Source of the DNA: Nibrella viscosa
GTDB taxonomy: Bacteria; Bacteroidota; Bacteroidia; Cytophagales; Spirosomataceae
DNA length: 64,000 bases
NCBI RefSeq assembly: GCF_039541875.1
Contig: NZ_BAABHB010000002.1
Span: forward strand, 62,001 to 126,000
Direction of reading: 5' to 3'
Positions 53,801-61,151 of this stretch are shown here, in pieces; the first letter of the stretch is position 1, and each line of letters opens with the position of its first letter. Below the pieces are notes generated by a model that saw only the letters and a program-made list of their open reading frames with translations, did not search any database and was not told the origin of the DNA. The translations under genes were made by a program, and so were the position numbers.

Positions 53801-54397
53801 AACGTAGGGGAAAAGTGTACGCCAAAAAGGCAGACTCGCCAGATCGGTGGCTTCTTTGGGCGTGATGGCCTGGTTGGGTAGCGGCTTCTGGGTAGCCAGT
53901 TGTTTAGCGAACGTAAACAGATTTTTAAGGGGTGCGAAAATTTCTCTTGTTTTTTCTTCCAGGTCTATTACCCCTTCATCGGCCAGCCAGTTTTGCTGGG
54001 TCAAGCGTCCGTATTGGGTGATACGCTGACCTATTCCGCCATGATGAATGGGTATCATCCCGACCCGGTTCCATTCATTAATTAGGTTTTTAGTTGCCGG
54101 GAGATGCCAGAAATCGGCTAACGTACCGTCGGTCAGCACTGCCCTGAGTTGGTCTTTGTCCTGTTTTTGGTAGAAAATCGGTAGTTGCCCCGGCTTAAAC
54201 TGGCTTTGCATTTCGTCGAGCAACTGCCGCCGGTTAGCTACATAGACAAATTTGGTGCCGGCGGGGTGCTGCTCCTGGGTAAGCAGCCGGGCAAAGCTGC
54301 TCGTTTTGCCAAGTCCCGTCCCGCCCAGCACTAATTTAAGACCGGCTTTATGCGCATCAATAGCCCTCTTGTAATATTGTCTGTAAAGTTCTGACAT
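50825..54397 (-). CDS. Superfamily 2-type helicase fused to a PD-(D/E)xK-like nuclease
   Basis: A 1190-residue protein. Helicase motifs in order: Walker A GGTGLGKTSS (25-34), Walker B DEFD (246-249), motif III SAT (490-492), motif V-like TTYPSAGNGVNLQ (704-716) and motif VI QALGRIER (824-831). The last 170 residues have GEELIRALL (1040-1048), VADL (1067-1070) and LIDCKNYG (1078-1085), the E...D...DxK arrangement of restriction-like nucleases. No exact family is recognised. It is the first gene after a sigma-54 promoter, divergent from a CARF-sigma54 regulator, and cotranslated with the 685-residue protein. Defence against foreign nucleic acid is inferred from the setting. Confidence 0.85.
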   Translation of the reverse strand: MSELYRQYYKRAIDAHKAGLKLVLGGTGLGKTSSFARLLTQEQHPAGTKFVYVANRRQLLDEMQSQFKPGQLPIFYQKQDKDQLRAVLTDGTLADFWHLPATKNLINEWNRVGMIPIHHGGIGQRITQYGRLTQQNWLADEGVIDLEEKTREIFAPLKNLFTFAKQLATQKPLPNQAITPKEATDLASLPFWRTLFPYVAFQEEAGTCLFLVTLHKAFRGFYDGRRLIHLGNWSAPERERYIFVFDEFDFLESDLLGLLSEDLGMSDPFGLVETFYERMSMPKMSYKDYLAREPRWQPVREEIDKILARIKSLDEQGIPFPAINHFVTADDELRHRAIFQSNFSLFNAPVYLRIGERRKYSFDLCTEPTNQGAFRLLNTVTRAANDIFRLFAWLEETHEDIYPELLRQCFARTVYEGEVRRIKQLGRRYELCETNYGDLLTNGFGFFEIEADRSQLTDPEEVTLQYLSISSSPEAIIRKLCRNHLVFGLSATAHLRRVLRNFDWEGMRHPLRPAESFQPLPLSTDDITCIQTATSEKAAARNNAIRWELAQPLDSSSALGRQLKAIIQRNPTAFSKQGAKREQRTKRVQHFFGTLAWIAGQPATASPPTHLLFFSSLKHIQFLLDTARENEDNWFSATPIGQSKHNAAFRLVDVHYRDERTGKELDCHVVFYDADLGQTLRLDNELARQYNSLFWDNKPVLVITTYPSAGNGVNLQYFVQEDDWQANRPEARRDFTHIHLLDSPYFYFGGTHHTDAAGNPLSLAEERAVIKRDVYGIMKLLNAKCISEPQARAQLNSIRTINTFNNTYLTSSDGVINQVSVFVQALGRIERVWQPTADQVIRLDAGVYNALARFAGEEEFADDYEQFLSLASGNIVRLLTAIQSQLPTQRRNVTNQVLDIRRANEQVRERIHGLVRELSQYRQNRQPSDARRRWEQLREDVLRHDFQSRLLTEIGGVFRTNYANEGRLLISQRLKIAPWQTASPEFSPWSLNAIYEPIHALEYPALMNHFRIRGYEMAFLDQGQYFLPYVYQAILTGAIGEELIRALLTLNKIATSADEIPDELFEVADLKIVNRPILIDCKNYGPQTLRHFALPADDPLYHPKLNEERFKTKMVAKWHTINAHYKATAEEPCRLIIMNVRHDTTGALRFYDCQFKPVKTWGEASIIVLTGALSTNLLTESFNRLTTLLK

Positions 54398-54426
54398 GCC
54401 TTAACAGGTATTTTAGGAGAATGCGC

Positions 54427-54442
54427 TGCTATTTTCATGCCA
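54427..54442 (-). promoter_or_regulatory. Sigma-54 -24/-12 promoter of the helicase-nuclease operon
   Basis: On the minus strand TGGCATGAAAATAGCA differs from TGGCACG-N4-TTGCA at two non-invariant positions and keeps GG-N10-GC. It lies 30 bp before the helicase start codon, beside the gene of a sigma-54 activator. Confidence 0.75.
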
Positions 54443-54488
54443 TTAAGAGAAGTGCTTGAAAGTACTGAAAAATGAATGTAAGCTTGTC

Positions 54489-54508
54489 AAATAATGAAAA
54501 TATTATTT
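54489..54508. promoter_or_regulatory. Candidate activator binding site
   Basis: AAATAAT and ATTATTT form a perfect 7-6-7 inverted repeat about 50 bp upstream of the -24 box, a usual distance for an enhancer site of sigma-54 activators, and 10 bp before the regulator start codon. Confidence 0.4.
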
Positions 54509-54518
54509 CAAAACTGAT

Positions 54519-55946
54519 ATGAGAATTCTTCTGTCCTGGTACGCGAAAAATAACGACTTTAAAGATGGAGAGGTTGCAGAGACCGGACCTACTATCGAGT
54601 TCCATCGGTATTTTTATCAACATGATAAGCACATTATTTTATCGGCTTCCGGTGAGGATGATACCGCTCTAAACGTCCTGGTAAATCAGTTGTTACGGCT
54701 GTTTCCCGGCAGACGGATAGAAAGCCGGCTCATGGCTGTCAGTGATGTAATTAATGTGGATGAAATACGAGTCAGAATAGAACCTCTGCTAATTGAACTG
54801 GCGGATGAGGAGGTTGATGTATTTATCTCTCCCGGTACACCCGCTATGCAGGTTGCCTGGTACCTGGCCCAAAGCACGCTGGGTTTATCAATTCGCCTGT
54901 TTCAGACTACAGCCGCTAAACTATCGGCAGACGGTAAGCCTAAACTGAAGGAGTCGGTTGTGCAGCAATCAACGGTACCCATTGCTGCCATCATTAAGGA
55001 AAAGCAGGTAGGTCGCCCAGCGCAACCGGATTTTCTGCTGACAGATTCTTTGAAGTCTATTTACGACCGCGCCTTCAAAGTAGCGCAAACGGATGATGTT
55101 CGGTGCTTAATTCAGGGGGCCAGTGGAACGGGAAAGGAGCGTCTTGCACGCTCCTTACACGACCAGTCGGTGCGACGGAACCAGCCTTTTATTGCAGTCA
55201 ACTGCTCATCACTCACTGACTCCTTATTGGAATCTCGCTTATTCGGCCATCGAAAAGGGGCATTCACGGGGGCTACCGAGAATGCGGTAGGTTTATTTGA
55301 AGCGGCTAAAGGTGGAACGCTCTTCCTGGATGAAATCGGCGATATTTCACCTTTTATGCAGCAGTCTCTGCTACGAGTACTACAGGAGCGTGAGATTAGC
55401 CGGGTGGGAGAGACCTCCAGCCGCAAAGTTGACGTTCGGGTAATTGCCGCTACTCACCAAAATCTGAGGCAGCGTTGCCGGGACGGATTATTCCGCTGGG
55501 ATTTGTTTTACCGATTATCTGTCGTTGAACTTACCTTACCCACACTGGCTGAGCAGGGTGTTGACGAAAAACGAGCCCTCATTACATTTCTGCTGAAGGC
55601 TAAAGCAAAGGTGTTTCGGCGGAAAAAGCCTTTGACCCTTGATAAAACGGTTTGGGCACTGCTGGAGAATTACCTCTTTCCCGGTAATGTTCGGGAACTG
55701 GAAAATCTAATTGAGTCGCTGTACGTTTTCTGCACCGACCAGGTGTCCTTCGCTGATTTGCCAGGCTGGCTTACATCCCCCGATGTAAACGACGGGTCGA
55801 CCTCATTCCTCTGGTCCCACCACGAGCGGAGCTTAATCGTACGGACATTACATTATTATAACGGCAACAAAGCGAAGGCACAGCGTGCATTGGGCTACGG
55901 TTCTATCAATACGCTGGTCCGTAAAATGGAAGAGTATGGTGTTTAA
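54519..55946 (+). CDS. RtcR-like sigma-54 activator with N-terminal CARF-type sensor domain
   Basis: A 475-residue bacterial enhancer-binding protein. The N-terminal 165 residues look like the CARF-type domain of RtcR: MRILLSWYAK at the start and DVFISPGTPAMQVAWYLA near residue 100, with the SPGTPAM ligand-loop motif at 104-110. The AAA+ domain has Walker A GASGTGKE (200-207), the sigma-54 contact loop GAFTGA (247-252) and Walker B GTLFLDEIGD. A Fis-like HTH ends the protein (KAKAQRALGYGSINTLVRKM). CARF domains bind cyclic oligonucleotides or RNA ends in known cases; the ligand here is unknown. No rtcA/rtcB is near; it faces the helicase-nuclease operon. Confidence 0.9.
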   Translation: MRILLSWYAKNNDFKDGEVAETGPTIEFHRYFYQHDKHIILSASGEDDTALNVLVNQLLRLFPGRRIESRLMAVSDVINVDEIRVRIEPLLIELADEEVDVFISPGTPAMQVAWYLAQSTLGLSIRLFQTTAAKLSADGKPKLKESVVQQSTVPIAAIIKEKQVGRPAQPDFLLTDSLKSIYDRAFKVAQTDDVRCLIQGASGTGKERLARSLHDQSVRRNQPFIAVNCSSLTDSLLESRLFGHRKGAFTGATENAVGLFEAAKGGTLFLDEIGDISPFMQQSLLRVLQEREISRVGETSSRKVDVRVIAATHQNLRQRCRDGLFRWDLFYRLSVVELTLPTLAEQGVDEKRALITFLLKAKAKVFRRKKPLTLDKTVWALLENYLFPGNVRELENLIESLYVFCTDQVSFADLPGWLTSPDVNDGSTSFLWSHHERSLIVRTLHYYNGNKAKAQRALGYGSINTLVRKMEEYGV

Positions 55947-56049
55947 GTTGGCCGTTGGCGGAGTTTTGATTTAACTGGAAACAGGTAAAGATTTCAGGGG
56001 TTCGTCTTTTATGAGGAAGAGACCTTGAGAACCTTTACTTGCTGATATC

Positions 56050-57393
56050 ATGGAGAACTCCAGACGAGAATTTATTAAGAAAGCTGCCCTGGGTACCGCC
56101 GGCCTGACTATTGGCGGGCTGGCTCCCGGCCTGTCGGCAAAAAGCTACGCCAAAATCATTGGTGCCAACGAGCGGCTGAATGTGGCCATTGCGGGCCTGG
56201 GTCGGCGGCTGGGGGCTTACTATGAGCCGATTGGCTTGAAAACCAGCAATGTTGAACTGGTGTATTTGTGCGACGTCATGAAGAAGCAGCGCGAATCGGG
56301 TGCCCAGCGGTTTTCCAAACACATTACCTATCAGCCCAAACTGGAGAATGACATCCGGAAGGTGATCGCCGATAAAAATGTGGATGTGCTCATCAACGCC
56401 ACCCCCGACCACTGGCACGCGCCGGGTACCTGGCTGGCGGTGCAGGCCGGCAAGCATGTGTACGTGGAGAAGCCCTGCAGCCACAATCCCCGCGAAGGCG
56501 AAATTCTGATGGAGTGTCAGAAAAAGTACGGCAAGGTGATTCAGATGGGCAATCAGCAGCGCTCGGCTCTGGAGTCGATCGACATCATCAACCAGATTCA
56601 TAACGGAGTCATCGGTACACCGTTCAAGGCCGTTGCGTTTTATGCCAACAACCGGGGCGAAGTGCCGGTGCAGAAGAAGACAGCCGTGCCCGACGGCCTC
56701 GACTGGGAATTGTTTCAGGGACCGGCCCCGCGCCGGGAGTACACCCACGATACCTGGGACTATAACTGGCACTGGTACGGCTGGGATTACGGCACCGCCG
56801 AAGCCGGTAACAACGCCACTCACGAACTGGACGTAGCCCGCTGGGCCTTACAGGTCGATTATCCGGAGCACGTAGCCGTGGAGGCTGCCAAGCGGCACTT
56901 CCCGGAAGATGGCTGGCTGGTGTACGACACCATGGATGCCACCTACCGGTTCCCCGGCAACAAGATCATCAAGTGGGACGGCAAGAGCCGCAACGGCCAC
57001 AAAACCTACGGTACCGACCGGGGCACCATCATTTATGGTACCAACGGCTCCGTTTACGTAGACCGCGACGGGTACACCCTGTTCAACCGCGACGGCAAAG
57101 CAATAAAAACCAGCAAGTCGGGCAGCTCCGAAGCCGGAACGGCTTTAGGCGGTGGAGGGGATATGACTACCCGCCACATGGTCAACTTTTTTGAAGCTAT
57201 TCGGGGTAAGGAGAAGCAGGCATCGACCATTGAAGACGGGGCTAAAAGTACCCTGCTTTGTCACCTGGCCAACATTGCCTACCGCACCAATAAGTCGTTG
57301 GACATTGACCCGCAGAACGGCCACATCCGCGATAAAGAGGCTATGAAGTTCTGGAGTCGCGAGTACGCCAAAGGCTGGGCACCGGTCATTTAA
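56050..57393 (+). CDS. Gfo/Idh/MocA family oxidoreductase, Tat-exported
   Basis: A 447-residue NAD(P)-type sugar oxidoreductase. The N-terminus has a twin-arginine signal (SRREFIKKAALGTAGLTIGG), so it is exported folded with its cofactor. The Rossmann part has LNVAIAGLGRRLGAYY; VYVEKPCSHNPREG has the conserved EKP lysine; DYGTAEAGNNATHELDVARW fits the C-terminal domain. Such exported members are common in Bacteroidota and act on carbohydrates; the substrate is unknown. Stand-alone gene with its own terminator. Confidence 0.92.
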   Translation: MENSRREFIKKAALGTAGLTIGGLAPGLSAKSYAKIIGANERLNVAIAGLGRRLGAYYEPIGLKTSNVELVYLCDVMKKQRESGAQRFSKHITYQPKLENDIRKVIADKNVDVLINATPDHWHAPGTWLAVQAGKHVYVEKPCSHNPREGEILMECQKKYGKVIQMGNQQRSALESIDIINQIHNGVIGTPFKAVAFYANNRGEVPVQKKTAVPDGLDWELFQGPAPRREYTHDTWDYNWHWYGWDYGTAEAGNNATHELDVARWALQVDYPEHVAVEAAKRHFPEDGWLVYDTMDATYRFPGNKIIKWDGKSRNGHKTYGTDRGTIIYGTNGSVYVDRDGYTLFNRDGKAIKTSKSGSSEAGTALGGGGDMTTRHMVNFFEAIRGKEKQASTIEDGAKSTLLCHLANIAYRTNKSLDIDPQNGHIRDKEAMKFWSREYAKGWAPVI

Positions 57394-57419
57394 GCCGGTA
57401 AAGTAATACGTTGGCGAAG

Positions 57420-57450
57420 CGCCGGGGCTATGAAATGGCCCCGGCGTTTT
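57420..57450 (+). terminator. Terminator of the Gfo/Idh/MocA gene
   Basis: CGCCGGGGC (57420-57428) pairs with GCCCCGGCG (57438-57446), followed by TTTT. Confidence 0.85.
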
Positions 57451-57486
57451 GTTTCGACGAACCAGGAAACGCATACATGTCCATTT

Positions 57487-57542
57487 CTAATGCCGTTCTA
57501 ATTCAGGACTAATACCGGCCTAACACGGGGGTATCATCTTTG
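57487..57542 (+). promoter_or_regulatory. Four-CTAA promoter, copy 1
   Basis: CTAA begins at 57487, 57498, 57509 and 57520, exactly 11 bp apart, on one face of the helix. The TTTG of a -7 box begins at 57539, 19 bp after the last repeat. It precedes the 57605 gene and probably the response regulator/kinase operon. Confidence 0.8.
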
Positions 57543-57604
57543 TAAAGTCAGTCGGGTAGCCAACGCGCAACGCCCGGATTGATTTACCAAAAGACGATAG
57601 CACC

Positions 57605-57937
57605 ATGAAAACATACCTGTTTAGTATAGTCCTGAGTATGCTGGCGATAACCTCCGCCGTTGCCCAAACCAGCGATAACCGCCGGAATGACGTAACTTAC
57701 TCCATACACAATTACAAACACCCGAACAAAGCGACTGCCGCCCGCGAGTGGTCCAGCCGGAAGTTTGTACCGGCTCGCCTGCCCCGGATGGCGGCTAACT
57801 ACAAGCATCGCGTTCAGAACCCGGTGCTGACCAGCAGCCTGGTCATACCGCATACGCCAATAGACGACGCGAAACGGAATTACAAAATGCCGTATAATGA
57901 GGTAGCCAGACCGGTTCCAACCATTGCGGTGAGGTAA
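57605..57937 (+). CDS. Small exported protein of unknown function
   Basis: A 110-residue protein with a signal peptide (MKTYLFSIVLSMLAITSAVAQ) and a basic, polar mature part rich in N, R, K, H and P, without cysteines or recognised domain. It lies under the first four-CTAA promoter and 92 bp upstream of the response regulator gene in the same direction, so it may be the first gene of the two-component operon and could be its periplasmic sensor partner or target. That role is inference. Confidence 0.75.
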   Translation: MKTYLFSIVLSMLAITSAVAQTSDNRRNDVTYSIHNYKHPNKATAAREWSSRKFVPARLPRMAANYKHRVQNPVLTSSLVIPHTPIDDAKRNYKMPYNEVARPVPTIAVR

Positions 57938-58029
57938 ACCCGGCCCGGTGCAACCGGCGGCACTTTGATAAGTACGCGGTAAGGGTTACCTTCGGGCTGG
58001 TACCCACAAATAACGAAGGTTTAGATCGT

Positions 58030-58722
58030 ATGTCTGTTCAGTCAACAGCAACCATCCTGGTCGTAGAAGACGAAGCCAAAGTGGCCGCCGTGCTGCAACG
58101 GGGTCTCGAAACCCAATCCTACCAGGCGCTGGTTGCGCCCGACGGGGCCACCGCCCGCCGGCTGCTGGGTGAAACCCATATCGACCTGGTCATCCTGGAC
58201 CTGAACCTGCCCGACATCAGTGGCCTGGAGGTGAGCCAGAGTATCCGCCTGCTCAAGCCCCAATTGCCTATTCTGATGCTCACGGCCCTGGATACCACCG
58301 CTGACAAACTGGCGGGTTTTGAGGCTGGGGCCGACGATTACCTGGTCAAGCCCTTCGATTTTCTGGAACTGCTGGCCAGGGTCAGGGTTCTGCTGCGCCG
58401 GTCGGCCGAGCTGTCGGAGAAGCGGACTATCCTGCGGGTGGCCGATCTGGAACTGGATCTCGACGAGAAAGTGGCCCGCCGGGCCGGCCAGGAAATCGAC
58501 CTGACGGCCCGCGAATACCTGCTGCTGGAATACCTGATGCGCAACCGGGGGCGCGTGCTCTCGCGGCTCGACATTGCCGAAAACGTCTGGGACATCAACT
58601 TCGATACCGGCACGAACGTCATTGATGTATACATCAACTACCTTCGCAAAAAGATTGATGTACATGCCCCAAAACTTATTCATACCATAGTGGGAATGGG
58701 CTATACGCTTAAAGAAAAATAA
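58030..58722 (+). CDS. OmpR/PhoB family response regulator
   Basis: A 230-residue regulator. The receiver domain (about 8-120) has the acidic pocket EDE (13-15), phosphoacceptor D57 in VILDLNLPD, T in LTALD and K in LVKPF. The C-terminal winged helix (about 135-228) has LTAREYLLLEYLMRNRGRVLSR and TNVIDVYINYLRKKID. OmpR-type regulators bind direct repeats with a period near 11 bp, and three promoters around this operon carry exactly such repeats (CTAA x4). The kinase gene follows after 9 bp. Confidence 0.95.
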   Translation: MSVQSTATILVVEDEAKVAAVLQRGLETQSYQALVAPDGATARRLLGETHIDLVILDLNLPDISGLEVSQSIRLLKPQLPILMLTALDTTADKLAGFEAGADDYLVKPFDFLELLARVRVLLRRSAELSEKRTILRVADLELDLDEKVARRAGQEIDLTAREYLLLEYLMRNRGRVLSRLDIAENVWDINFDTGTNVIDVYINYLRKKIDVHAPKLIHTIVGMGYTLKEK

Positions 58723-58731
58723 TTCGTCCCC

Positions 58732-60099
58732 ATGACCATCCGCTCCCGGCTGACCCTGCTGTTTACGGCCATTGTCTCGGGACTGCTGCTGCTTTTCTGC
58801 CTTATTATCTTCTGGTTTGCCGAACGCTACCGGCAGAGCGAATTTCGCGAACGACTGCGCGAAGAGGCCCTTACCTGCGCCAAACTGCTTTTTGGTAAAG
58901 AGACCATCAGCCCGGAACTGTTCCGGCTGCTGGACCTCAACAACATCACGGTGCTGAATCAGGAGGAAATCATCGTTTATAACTACCAGAACCGAATCGT
59001 CTACGAAAGCGGTACTGATTACCTGACCGTTACCCCGGAGGTGCTGAACCGCGTCCGGCTGGAAACGGAAATCTACTGGCGGGAGGGTGAACGCGAAATC
59101 GCCGGGGTATTATTTGCCGATCCGCTTAACCGCTTAGTCGTGTTTGCGTCGGCCGTTGACATATACGGGTCCAGAAAACAACGTAATCTGGCTTTGATTC
59201 TGGCCGCCGGCTGGCTGCTGGCGACGGGGGTGGTCTTTGGCGCAGGGCGATATTTTGCCGGCCGGTCGCTGAAGCCTATGCAGCGCGTGATCAACCGGGT
59301 CGACGAAATTACCGCTGCCCAGCTCAACCTGCGGGTGGAAGAAGGCGACGCAGCCGACGAAATTACCCAGCTGGCCCGGCGGTTCAACCGAATGCTCGAC
59401 CGGCTGGAAGATGCCTTCCGGACCCAGCGGGCGTTTGTGTCCCATGCTTCCCACGAATTGCGTACTCCGCTGACGGCCATTACCGGCCAACTGGAAGTAG
59501 CCCTGATGGCCGATGATGATCCGGAGGAACTGCGGGCTATGGTGCGGTCGGTGCTCGACGATGTGCGCGGCCTGAACCGGCTGGCCAACGGGCTGCTAAG
59601 TCTGGCTAACGTCAGCATGGACGAATCGGCGGTGCGGCTGGGACCGGTGCAGACCGACGATCTGATCTGGCAGGCCCGCACGGAAGTCCGGCGGATGCAC
59701 CCGGAATACACCATCCGGGTCGAACTCCCTGAATTAGGCGATACGGCTCCCGATCTAACCCTGACCGGCAACGCGCCCCTGCTCCATATCGCCCTGCTGA
59801 ATCTGATGGAGAACGGCTGCAAGTTCTCCCCCGACCATCAGGTTACTGTCACTTTCGAATCTGAGACCTCGCTGCTCCGGCTCCGTTTTCATAATGGCGG
59901 GCCACCCATCCCGGCCGACGAACTGCCCGAAATTTTCAAGCCGTTCCGGCGTGGGAGCAACGCCCGGCAGATAGCCGGACACGGCGTTGGCCTGTCGCTC
60001 ACCGAGCGCATTGTTCGGCTGCACCGGGGGCGCATTACCATTCAATCGACCGAAACAGCCGGTACAACAGTGACTGTGGAGCTACCCCGTACTTTCTAA
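58732..60099 (+). CDS. Sensor histidine kinase
   Basis: A 455-residue membrane kinase: transmembrane helices at about 10-30 and 153-171, a periplasmic sensor region of about 120 residues, HAMP (about 172-225), HisKA with phospho-acceptor H241 in SHASHELRTP, and an HATPase domain with the N box NLMENGCKFS and G box GHGVGLSLTERIV. It is cotranscribed with the upstream OmpR-type regulator, which it presumably phosphorylates. The signal is unknown; neighbouring genes suggest envelope stress. Confidence 0.95.
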   Translation: MTIRSRLTLLFTAIVSGLLLLFCLIIFWFAERYRQSEFRERLREEALTCAKLLFGKETISPELFRLLDLNNITVLNQEEIIVYNYQNRIVYESGTDYLTVTPEVLNRVRLETEIYWREGEREIAGVLFADPLNRLVVFASAVDIYGSRKQRNLALILAAGWLLATGVVFGAGRYFAGRSLKPMQRVINRVDEITAAQLNLRVEEGDAADEITQLARRFNRMLDRLEDAFRTQRAFVSHASHELRTPLTAITGQLEVALMADDDPEELRAMVRSVLDDVRGLNRLANGLLSLANVSMDESAVRLGPVQTDDLIWQARTEVRRMHPEYTIRVELPELGDTAPDLTLTGNAPLLHIALLNLMENGCKFSPDHQVTVTFESETSLLRLRFHNGGPPIPADELPEIFKPFRRGSNARQIAGHGVGLSLTERIVRLHRGRITIQSTETAGTTVTVELPRTF

Positions 60100-60151
60100 T
60101 TTGCTTCTAATTTAGGCCTAACACGAGTCTAATGCCGCCGGTGCAGTTTTG
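60096..60151 (+). promoter_or_regulatory. Four-CTAA promoter, copy 2
   Basis: CTAA begins at 60096, 60107, 60118 and 60129, 11 bp apart, with TTTG at 60148, again 19 bp after the last repeat. The first repeat overlaps the stop of the kinase gene. Confidence 0.8.
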
Positions 60152-60177
60152 TAGTGTCAAAACCGCACCGACGATCG

Positions 60178-60531
60178 ATGAACGCATCAAACCTGTATTT
60201 CGGCCTGGGAAGCGTCCTGTACGCCCTGACCAAGATTGACGGAAGGCTGCAACTGGAAGAGATGCAGACCGTGAAAGAACTGCTGGCTCAGGAGCCCAAC
60301 GGCGATGCCGCGCTTTACGCCTTTCTGGTGTGGGCGGAAAACGATGAAAGCATGCTGGAGGCTTACAATTTTGGTATGCGTTGTTTGACCAATCAGCCGC
60401 AGAGCCTGGATGAGACCACCAAGAAACACTTTGTGAATATCATGATTCGGGTAGCCAACGCACACGACGACATCTCCCGCAAGGAGCGCGAATTCATTCA
60501 GCGGTTCCGGCGCGAGATCCGGCGTCTGTGA
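60178..60531 (+). CDS. TerB-like helical protein
   Basis: A 117-residue soluble helical protein. LTKIDGRLQLEEMQTVKELL and ANAHDDISRKEREFIQRFRREI form two acidic helix-loop-helix repeats like those of TerB/DjlA-type tellurite-resistance domains, which may bind metal. ATG 60178 is chosen over GTG 60154 because the latter falls at the expected transcription start of the four-CTAA promoter. Probable target of the adjacent two-component system. Confidence 0.75.
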   Translation: MNASNLYFGLGSVLYALTKIDGRLQLEEMQTVKELLAQEPNGDAALYAFLVWAENDESMLEAYNFGMRCLTNQPQSLDETTKKHFVNIMIRVANAHDDISRKEREFIQRFRREIRRL

Positions 60532-60585
60532 GGCTATCCACCCGATAATAGCTTGTGCAATGACTGATTAGAGAAAAAGAAGAGT

Positions 60586-60613
60586 ACTCCCCGCCGGGCT
60601 TCCGGTGGGGAGT
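60586..60613 (+). terminator. Terminator after the TerB-like gene
   Basis: ACTCCCCGCCGG (60586-60597) pairs with CCGGTGGGGAGT (60602-60613) with one G-U, followed by CTTTC. Confidence 0.75.
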
Positions 60614-60654
60614 CTTTCATCCATCACATCACTTAGCTTTAACTGGCTCTCGTT

Positions 60655-60966
60655 ATGTCACAGTTTATGCTTGACTTCACCAATACGCCGTTGCCGCGCT
60701 GGCCCCTGCGCCCTGAGCGGTCGCGCAGCCGGCTGCTGAAGCGTCGCTGGCTGCCCTGGACCGGTCTTAGCCTGGCGCTGCTCGGCTGGTGGGCGTCGCT
60801 GATCGGTTTTTTCTGGTTTTCGTCGGAGAACCGGCAGTTGCGCCAGCTCTACAGTACCCAGCTCTTGCGGTACGATTCGCTGATGGGCGCTCACCTGGAT
60901 ACGCAGCGGCAAATGCTCCGGTTAGAGCAGGAGCTAATCCGGCTGAAGGCGAGTCCGGACCGGTAG
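60655..60966 (+). CDS. Small membrane protein with C-terminal coiled coil
   Basis: A 103-residue protein: basic N-terminus (RPERSRSRLLKRRW), one transmembrane helix (about 36-55, TGLSLALLGWWASLIGFFWF) and a helical, probably coiled-coil tail (RQMLRLEQELIRLKA). The layout resembles small septum- or envelope-associated proteins, but I do not recognise a family. It stands between two four-CTAA promoters and after a terminator, so it needs its own promoter. Confidence 0.6.
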   Translation: MSQFMLDFTNTPLPRWPLRPERSRSRLLKRRWLPWTGLSLALLGWWASLIGFFWFSSENRQLRQLYSTQLLRYDSLMGAHLDTQRQMLRLEQELIRLKASPDR

Positions 60967-60997
60967 TTCCGTTTCACCGGCTCCAGAAAACAGATTT

Positions 60998-61053
60998 CTA
61001 ATGCCGTTCTAACCCCCGGCTAATTAGGGTCTAATTCGGATTTTTCAACTTTG
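60998..61053 (+). promoter_or_regulatory. Four-CTAA promoter, copy 3
   Basis: CTAA begins at 60998, 61009, 61020 and 61031, 11 bp apart, with TTTG at 61050, 19 bp after the last repeat. Its first 16 bases (TTTCTAATGCCGTTCT) are identical to copy 1. Confidence 0.8.
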
Positions 61054-61151
61054 TGTTGTCACCGAATAGGCCGGTAGCAAGAGGATATAGCTGATGAAGG
61101 AGCCGGCGTTTGGGGCGTAGTTTTCAATAACGATCTGCCACCATCCGGGAT

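Noticed and set aside
57983..57990. A fourth GGGTTACC box, 40 bp before the response regulator gene
   Set aside because: No TATTAA-like box follows at 15-16 bp, so it is probably chance; only the three sites at 6491-7173 share both boxes.
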